This document shows positions 30,251 to 35,321 of a DNA stretch of 35,321 bases, in pieces. How positions within the stretch are numbered: the first letter of the stretch is position 1; each line of letters begins with the position of its first letter. Origin of the DNA: Pseudomonas fluorescens (GTDB lineage: Bacteria; Pseudomonadota; Gammaproteobacteria; Pseudomonadales; Pseudomonadaceae); the NCBI RefSeq assembly GCF_902497745.1, contig NZ_CABVHJ010000014.1, positions 108,371-143,691 of the forward strand. Direction: 5' to 3'. The notes under the pieces were generated by a model. The model ran no database searches. It saw only the letters and a program-made list of their open reading frames with translations, and was not told the DNA's origin. The position numbers and the translations under genes are program-made.

Positions 30251-31425
30251 GCATAATTCGCTTCGAAGACGTCGACGTAATCTTCTCCAAGGATCCACGC
30301 GAGGCGCTCAAGCTGCTGGATCAGGGCATGACCCGCAACGAGATACTGAAGAAGACCGGACAGATTGTCGGCGTGGAAAAAGCCACGCTGGATATCAACA
30401 AAGGCGAGATCTGCGTGCTGATGGGCCTGTCCGGTTCCGGCAAGTCGAGCCTGCTGCGCTGCATCAACGGCCTCAACACCGTGAGCCGCGGCAAGCTGTT
30501 CGTCGAGCATGAAAACCGCCAGATCGATATCGCGTCGTGCACCCCGGCCGAGCTGAAAATGATGCGTACCAAACGCATCGCCATGGTGTTCCAGAAGTTC
30601 GCCCTGATGCCGTGGCTGACGGTGCGCGAGAACATCAGTTTCGGTCTGGAAATGCAGGGCCGTCCGGAGAAAGAACGCAAGAAACTGGTCGATGAAAAAC
30701 TCGAACTGGTTGGCCTGACCCAATGGCGCAACAAGAAGCCTGACGAACTCTCCGGCGGCATGCAGCAGCGTGTCGGTCTGGCGCGGGCACTGGCGATGGA
30801 CGCCGATATTCTGCTGATGGACGAACCGTTCTCGGCGCTCGACCCGCTGATCCGTCAGGGTCTGCAGGATGAACTGCTGGAACTGCAACGCAAGCTGAGC
30901 AAGACCATCGTCTTCGTGAGCCACGACCTCGACGAGGCGCTGAAACTCGGTAGCCGCATCGCGATCATGAAAGACGGCCGGATCATCCAGTACAGCGTGC
31001 CGGAAGAGATCGTGTTGAACCCGGCGGACGACTATGTGCGCACCTTCGTCGCACACACCAATCCGCTCAATGTGCTCTGCGGCCGCAGCCTGATGCGCAC
31101 GCTGGACAAGTGCAAACGCATCAATGGTTCGGTGTGTCTCGATCCGGGCGGCGATTCGTGGCTCGATTTGGCGGAAGGCAACACCATCAAGGGCGCACGG
31201 CAGAATGGTTCGGTGTTGAACCTGCAGAACTGGGCACCGGGACAAGCGGTTGAGGGGCTGGAACGCAAGCCGACACTGGTGGACTCGAACATCGGTATGC
31301 GTGATGCACTGCAGATTCGTTATCAGACCGGCAACAAGCTGGTGTTGCACGATAATAATCATGTGGTGGGGATCTTGGGCGACAGTGAGTTGTATCACGC
31401 GCTGTTAGGCAAGAACCTCGGTTAA
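30247..31425 (+). CDS. cbcV: ABC-transporter ATPase CbcV
   Basis: CbcV is the ATPase of the importer, of the ProV/OpuAA quaternary-amine (QAT) class. In the 392-residue protein the Walker A motif is GLSGSGKS (60-67), the Q-loop is VFQKFALMPW (114-123), the signature is LSGGMQQR (168-175), and Walker B is ILLMDEP (188-194), followed by a switch His in VSHDLDEA. The C-terminal roughly 115 residues resemble a degenerate CBS region (LVDSNIGMRDALQ and LHDNNHVVGILGDSEL), where ProV proteins sense ionic strength. It begins with ATGA overlapping cbcW and ends 15 bases before a strong terminator. Confidence 0.94.
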   Translation: MSIIRFEDVDVIFSKDPREALKLLDQGMTRNEILKKTGQIVGVEKATLDINKGEICVLMGLSGSGKSSLLRCINGLNTVSRGKLFVEHENRQIDIASCTPAELKMMRTKRIAMVFQKFALMPWLTVRENISFGLEMQGRPEKERKKLVDEKLELVGLTQWRNKKPDELSGGMQQRVGLARALAMDADILLMDEPFSALDPLIRQGLQDELLELQRKLSKTIVFVSHDLDEALKLGSRIAIMKDGRIIQYSVPEEIVLNPADDYVRTFVAHTNPLNVLCGRSLMRTLDKCKRINGSVCLDPGGDSWLDLAEGNTIKGARQNGSVLNLQNWAPGQAVEGLERKPTLVDSNIGMRDALQIRYQTGNKLVLHDNNHVVGILGDSELYHALLGKNLG

Positions 31426-31435
31426 GGCGGGATAG

Positions 31436-31470
31436 AAAAAGGGATCGCGGTGAGCGATCCCTTTTTTATT
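31436..31470. terminator. Rho-independent terminator after cbcV
   Basis: GGGATCGC (31441-31448), a five-base loop and GCGATCCC (31454-31461) are followed by T6 and preceded by A5. It terminates cbcXWV and, through the A-run, could also act on the opposite strand against betT transcripts. Confidence 0.92.
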
Positions 31471-31485
31471 GGGTCAGGGAAAAGC

Positions 31486-31640
31486 CCCTCACCCTAACCC
31501 TCTCCCAGAGGGAGAGGGGACTGACCGAGTTGTAACCTGAGAAATCGAGTCGAACTCAGGCATTGAAAAGCCCCCGATCTGCTCCCTTTCCCCCTCTCCC
31601 TTAGGGAGAGGGCTGGGCGGGCGGCGTTCCGATGAGGGGG
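31486..31640. repeat. MITE-like inverted-repeat element, copy 4
   Basis: The left end CCCTCACCCTAACCCTCTCC starts at 31486. The right end has the complementary GGGAGAGGGCTGGG, but about 15 bases (CGGGCGGCGTTCCGA) interrupt it before TGAGGGG. The inner segment near 31564-31597 is shared with copy 3. It lies between the cbcV terminator and the betT stop, 11 bases from the latter. Confidence 0.7.
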
Positions 31641-31650
31641 GCTTTTGACT

Positions 31651-33648
31651 TTAGCTGTACACCCGGCCAAGGAGCTGCCGATGGCTTTCAAACTGATCGA
31701 GCACATCGCGCGTGATCTGATCCTGCGTGAAGCCCATCAGGTCGTAATCCTGGCTGCCGTTGTGCAGATACACCTCGGCGCGGTAGTAACGCTGGCGCGC
31801 TTCATCGGACTGCGCCGATTCGGTCGGGGTCGCCAGATAGCCGTCCAGGCTCACTTCGTAAACGAAAGGGTTGCCCTCTTCCATCTCGACGCGCACGCCC
31901 ATGCAACGCTTGGATTTACCCAGCAGCGTCTGCACTTCCAGCCCCTGCGCACGCATCTGCGCAGTCGCATCTTCCAGCGCCGGGCTGACCTGCTTGTCCA
32001 TGAAACGCTGCACCACCGATTGGCTCGGTTGCAGGTCCAGTTGCGTCAGACGCTCGCTGAAACCACGACGACCGCGCTCCGCCAGTTGTGCCTGCTCCTG
32101 TTCGATCTGCACGTCCTGGCGCATCGCCTTGTGCAGGCCGAACATGAAGAACACCAGCACCACCGAGAACGGCAGACCGGCCAGCACCACCATGGTTTGC
32201 ATGGCTTCAAAGTTACCGGCGAACAGCAGACCGATGGTCACCAGGGTGATCACCACCGACCAGAAAATCCGCAGCCAGTGCGGCGCATCTTCGTCAACGT
32301 TGCCGCCCTTGCAGGACAGATTCGCCATCATCACCGCGCCAGAGTCGGCCGGGGTCAGGAACAGCACGAAACCGACAAAGATCGACACACCGATGACGAC
32401 TTTCGACGCTGGGTAGTGTTCAAGCAACTGATAGATCGCCATCGACGGCTGTTCCAGCGCCGTCTTGCCGAGTTCCACCGCGCCATGGTTCATCACCAGG
32501 TCCAGTGCCGAGTTACCGAAGATCGACAGCCAGGCCAAGGTGAAGCCCAGCGGAATCAGCAACACGCCTGCCACCAGTTCACGCACGGTACGACCACGGG
32601 AAATACGCGCGATGAACATACCTACGAATGGCGCCCAGGAAATCCACCACGCCCAGTAGAACAGGGTCCACAGGCCCATCCAGCGCTCGGACTTGGCGTT
32701 GTCGCCTTCGTACACATAAAGGTCGAAGGTTTTCAGCACGATGCCATTGAGGTAATCACCGATGTTCTGCACGAAGCCATTGAGCAGGTGCAGGGTCGGT
32801 CCGAACAGCAAGACGAAAATCAACAAACCGCTGAACAGCACGATGTTCAGGTTGGACAGACGACGGATGCCGTTTTCCACGCCGGACACGGCAGCGATGG
32901 TCGCCACGGTGCTCATCACGATGATGACGATCAGCAGGTTAGTGTTGCTGTGTTCCATGCCGAACAGGTTTTCCAGGCCCGACGACACTTGCAGCGAACC
33001 AATCCCCAGGTTGGTCACCAGCCCCAGCAGGGTCACGAACATGCCGAAGCCGTCCACCGCATGACCGGCCGCGCCCTTGACCCAACGCTCGCCGACCAGT
33101 GGATATAGCGCCGATCGCAGTGCCAGCGGCTGGTTATGACGGTAAGCGAAGTACGCCACGGCCAGACCAACCAGCGCATAGATCGCCCAGCCGTGCAGGC
33201 CCCAGTGCAGGAACGTCAGTTGTACTGCCTGACGCGCGGCCATGTTGCTGGCCGAGGCGCCTTCCGGCGGATTGAAGTAGTGATCCAGTGGCTCGGACGC
33301 GCCGAAGTACAGCAGCGAAATACCGATACCCGACGAGAACAGCATCCCCGCCCAGGCGCCGTAACTGAAATCCGGGGTGTCATCCTTGCTGCCCAGTTTG
33401 AGTTTGCCGTACGAGGAAAACGCCAGGCCGACGACGAATACCAAGTAAGCGGCAATCACCACCATGTAGTACCAGCCGAAGCTGCGCGACAACCAGGCCT
33501 GAGCGATACCCAACAGTCTGCCGGCCTCTTGCGGGGCGATAATCAGAATGGCGGTCAACAACAGAATCAGCGCGGTAGAGGTGTAAAACACCCAACCGTT
33601 GACCGTCACCTTCTCGGGCGGGGTCTTTATAAGCGAGGCAGAACTCAT
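31651..33648 (-). CDS. betT: High-affinity choline transporter BetT (BCCT family)
   Basis: BetT is a proton- or sodium-driven BCCT carrier that imports choline. The 665-residue protein has about twelve membrane segments. The family signature WTLFYWAWWISWAPFVGMFIARISRGRT is split across residues near 310-337. GIGISLLYFGASEP is in the segment that normally carries the substrate/cation glycine motif. A roughly 160-residue hydrophilic C-terminal domain from about 505 (QEQAQLAERGRRGF onward) is characteristic of BetT-type osmoresponsive carriers. The ATG at 33648 is chosen for GGAG ten bases upstream; the open frame to 33684 lacks support. It is divergent from betI-betB as in P. aeruginosa betT1 (PA5375), and likely repressed by BetI. 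Confidence 0.93.
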   Translation of the reverse strand: MSSASLIKTPPEKVTVNGWVFYTSTALILLLTAILIIAPQEAGRLLGIAQAWLSRSFGWYYMVVIAAYLVFVVGLAFSSYGKLKLGSKDDTPDFSYGAWAGMLFSSGIGISLLYFGASEPLDHYFNPPEGASASNMAARQAVQLTFLHWGLHGWAIYALVGLAVAYFAYRHNQPLALRSALYPLVGERWVKGAAGHAVDGFGMFVTLLGLVTNLGIGSLQVSSGLENLFGMEHSNTNLLIVIIVMSTVATIAAVSGVENGIRRLSNLNIVLFSGLLIFVLLFGPTLHLLNGFVQNIGDYLNGIVLKTFDLYVYEGDNAKSERWMGLWTLFYWAWWISWAPFVGMFIARISRGRTVRELVAGVLLIPLGFTLAWLSIFGNSALDLVMNHGAVELGKTALEQPSMAIYQLLEHYPASKVVIGVSIFVGFVLFLTPADSGAVMMANLSCKGGNVDEDAPHWLRIFWSVVITLVTIGLLFAGNFEAMQTMVVLAGLPFSVVLVFFMFGLHKAMRQDVQIEQEQAQLAERGRRGFSERLTQLDLQPSQSVVQRFMDKQVSPALEDATAQMRAQGLEVQTLLGKSKRCMGVRVEMEEGNPFVYEVSLDGYLATPTESAQSDEARQRYYRAEVYLHNGSQDYDLMGFTQDQITRDVLDQFESHRQLLGRVYS

Positions 33649-33987
33649 GGCACAAATGCTCCAGGCAGTGCGAGAGAAGAACACAAGGCAACACGGAACC
33701 CGACCAATCGGTTAGTTGGCAGCCGACCGGCGGGTGATATAAAGACACCCCGAAAAATGCCCGAACCTGCCGAAATGGCGCTGCGAATCGCTTTCGTGGC
33801 CGAAGGTGGACGGACGTTCATCCGAAACCTGGCCGTGAGCGTCTTGCCCTTTCAACACGTCCATCGAATCGCGAACCGCGCCATGCCCCACGCAGGTTTC
33901 GAGCTTTTTCGGATGTCGGTTTTATCGCCACTTACACGTAGGAAAAATCTGTAGGCAGCGACGATTTGTCGCAGATCTTATTCTTTG
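33649..33987. promoter_or_regulatory. betT-side part of the betT/betI control region
   Basis: This is gene-free DNA holding the betT promoter. An imperfect CCAATCGGTTAGTTGG dyad lies near 33702-33717, 55-70 bp before betT. A small perfect stem GCGAC-GATTT-GTCGC lies at 33958-33972. Neither resembles the BetI palindrome closely. Confidence 0.4.
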
Positions 33988-34007
33988 TTGATTGAACGTT
34001 CAATCAA
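33988..34007. promoter_or_regulatory. BetI operator (perfect 20-bp palindrome) with betI promoter
   Basis: TTGATTGAAC followed by its exact complement GTTCAATCAA, 71 bp before the betI start. TTGAAC (33992-33997), a 17-bp spacer and TAGACT (34015-34020) form a plausible promoter whose -35 lies inside the palindrome. Binding by the TetR-type repressor BetI would block it. BetI sites of this kind are known from other Pseudomonas bet operons. Confidence 0.82.
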
Positions 34008-34077
34008 AACAAAATAGACTGGCCGTCAATCCGATAGGCGTGATTCGCCGCTCGGAAGGCCTAAGGAGATGTGCAAG

Positions 34078-34671
34078 ATGCCCAAGGTCGGTATGCAACC
34101 CATCCGCCGCCAACAACTGATCGAAGCCACTTTGCAGGCGGTCGATCAGGTCGGAATGGGGGACGCCAGCATTGCGCTGATCGCCCGTTTGGCCGGTGTC
34201 TCGAATGGCATCATCAGTCATTACTTTCAGGACAAGAACGGCCTGATTGCCGCCACGATGCGGTATCTGATGACCGCCCTCAGCGAGAGCGTCACCGCGC
34301 GCCGTCAGGCGCTGGCAGATGACAGCCCACGGGCGCATCTGCAGGTGATCATCGAAGGCAACTTCGACGCCAGCCAGGTCAATGGCCCGGCAATGAAAAC
34401 CTGGCTGGCCTTCTGGGCCACCAGCATGCACCAGCCGTCTTTGCACAGGTTGCAGCGGATCAACGATCACCGTCTGTATTCCAACCTGTGCTGCCAGTTC
34501 CGCCGTGTGTTGCCGCTCGAAGATGCGCGCAGCGCAGCGCGTGGCCTGGCAGCGTTGATTGACGGCTTGTGGTTGCGCGGCGCTTTGTCGGGAGACGCTT
34601 TCGACACCGCGCAGGCGCAACAGATCGCTTACGAATACATGGATTTCCAATTGGCCAAGAAGGTGAGCTAG
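34078..34671 (+). CDS. betI: Choline-responsive repressor BetI (TetR family)
   Basis: BetI represses betI-betB-betA and betT until choline binds. The 197-residue protein begins MPKVGMQPIRRQQLIEATL, the usual BetI start. Its TetR helix-turn-helix is at about 25-55 (IALIARLAGVSNGIISHYFQDKNGL), and the C-terminal part is the ligand-binding BetI-type domain. The ATG at 34078 is chosen because AAGGAG lies nine bases before it; an ATG at 34069 would abut the ribosome site. A perfect 20-bp palindrome upstream is its likely operator. betB follows after 88 bases. Confidence 0.95.
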   Translation: MPKVGMQPIRRQQLIEATLQAVDQVGMGDASIALIARLAGVSNGIISHYFQDKNGLIAATMRYLMTALSESVTARRQALADDSPRAHLQVIIEGNFDASQVNGPAMKTWLAFWATSMHQPSLHRLQRINDHRLYSNLCCQFRRVLPLEDARSAARGLAALIDGLWLRGALSGDAFDTAQAQQIAYEYMDFQLAKKVS

Positions 34672-34759
34672 AGCACACAGAAAACGCTCGGCCCCTGAAC
34701 GCCACCGCAGCCTCACCGCGGTGGTCAACGCCAACCACCAATGCACTTGCGAGGACACT

Positions 34760-35321
34760 ATGGCCCGTTTCGAACTGCAAAAACTTTACATCGATGGCGC
34801 GTACTCTGACGCCGGCAGCGATGCCACCTTCGAAGCCATCAACCCGGCTAACGGTGAAGTCCTCGCACTGGTGCAACGTGCGACCAAGGAAGACGTCGAG
34901 CGCGCCGTGGTCAGCGCTGAAAAGGGCCAGAAAATCTGGGCCGCGATGACCGCCATGGAGCGTTCGCGCATCCTGCGTCGCGCCGTCGACATCCTGCGCG
35001 AGCGCAACGATGAACTGGCCGCGCTGGAAACTCTGGACACCGGTAAATCCTTCTCCGAAACCAAGTACGTCGACATCGTTACCGGCGCTGACGTGCTGGA
35101 ATACTACGCAGGCCTGGTACCGGCGATCGAAGGCGAGCAGATTCCACTGCGCGACACTTCTTTCGTCTACACCCGTCGCGAGCCGCTGGGCGTGGTTGCC
35201 GGTATCGGCGCGTGGAACTACCCGATCCAGATCGCGCTGTGGAAATCCGCGCCAGCCCTGGCCGCTGGTAACGCGATGATCTTCAAGCCAAGCGAAGTCA
35301 CCTCGCTGACCACCCTGAAAC
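34760..35321 (+). CDS. betB: Betaine aldehyde dehydrogenase BetB, N-terminal part (partial)
   Basis: BetB oxidises betaine aldehyde to glycine betaine with NAD(P)+. The visible 187 residues are the N-terminal part of a protein normally about 490 residues long; the gene runs off the right edge. Seen are the BADH-type start FELQKLYIDGAYSDA, LDTGKSFSET near 95, and the coenzyme-binding GVVAGIGAWNYPIQIALWK with NYP near 153 and KPSE near 176. The catalytic Cys and Glu lie beyond the window. The ATG at 34760 has GAGGA seven bases upstream. It is downstream of betI in the expected operon; betA should follow. Confidence 0.95.
   Translation, partial: MARFELQKLYIDGAYSDAGSDATFEAINPANGEVLALVQRATKEDVERAVVSAEKGQKIWAAMTAMERSRILRRAVDILRERNDELAALETLDTGKSFSETKYVDIVTGADVLEYYAGLVPAIEGEQIPLRDTSFVYTRREPLGVVAGIGAWNYPIQIALWKSAPALAAGNAMIFKPSEVTSLTTLK

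Overview
The window is a Pseudomonas chromosome segment, most probably from the P. fluorescens group. This rests on gene content, gene order and very typical intergenic repeats: GTGGGAGCGAGC-type REPIN hairpins and CCCTCTCCC palindromes. Almost every gene belongs to the choline, glycine betaine and carnitine catabolic locus, in nearly the same order as the P. aeruginosa PA5373-PA5411 region. The left edge cuts an iron-dependent alcohol dehydrogenase and the right edge cuts betB.

Layout. At 1-12480 lie a partial Fe-alcohol dehydrogenase, the divergent glycine betaine demethylase genes gbcB and gbcA, a 0.9 kb repeat-filled gap with an ordered array of DnaA boxes, and a long minus-strand block (M19-like protein, DUF5943-like protein, dgcA, dgcB, ETF alpha, ETF beta) for dimethylglycine oxidation. 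At 12715-18060 lies an accessory segment: an LprI-like periplasmic protein, an antitoxin-like XRE regulator with a nested inverted-repeat operator, a tyrosinase, a DUF3010 protein flanked by a 19-nt inverted repeat, and an orphan TccC/Rhs toxin whose variable C-terminus looks like an aspzincin (M35-type) metallopeptidase. At 18057-24175 lies the carnitine module: the regulator cdhR, then caiX, cdhC, cdhA, cdhB and a gamma-butyrobetaine hydroxylase. At 24176-31425 lie a possible small RNA on the minus strand, a small unknown protein, the regulator gbdR, sdaB, and the cbcXWV ABC importer. At 31651-35321 lie betT, betI with a perfect operator palindrome, and the start of betB.

How the genes work together. 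Gamma-butyrobetaine is hydroxylated to carnitine; CdhA, CdhC and CdhB turn carnitine into glycine betaine. Choline enters through BetT and CbcXWV, and BetB completes its oxidation to glycine betaine. GbcAB removes the first methyl group. DgcAB, with a dedicated electron-transfer flavoprotein, removes the second, giving sarcosine. Sarcosine passes to glycine and serine by genes outside the window, and SdaB deaminates serine to pyruvate. CdhR, GbdR and BetI sense carnitine, betaine/dimethylglycine and choline respectively. Candidate 21-bp-period direct-repeat sites for the two AraC-type regulators are visible upstream of caiX and cbcX.

Most notable unexplained items: the TccC-aspzincin toxin, the 182-bp DnaA-box array beside gbcA, the 19-nt motif shared by the tyrosinase and TccC upstream regions, the M19-like protein lacking classic metal ligands, the missing iron-sulfur cysteine in DgcA, and the candidate small RNA near gbdR.
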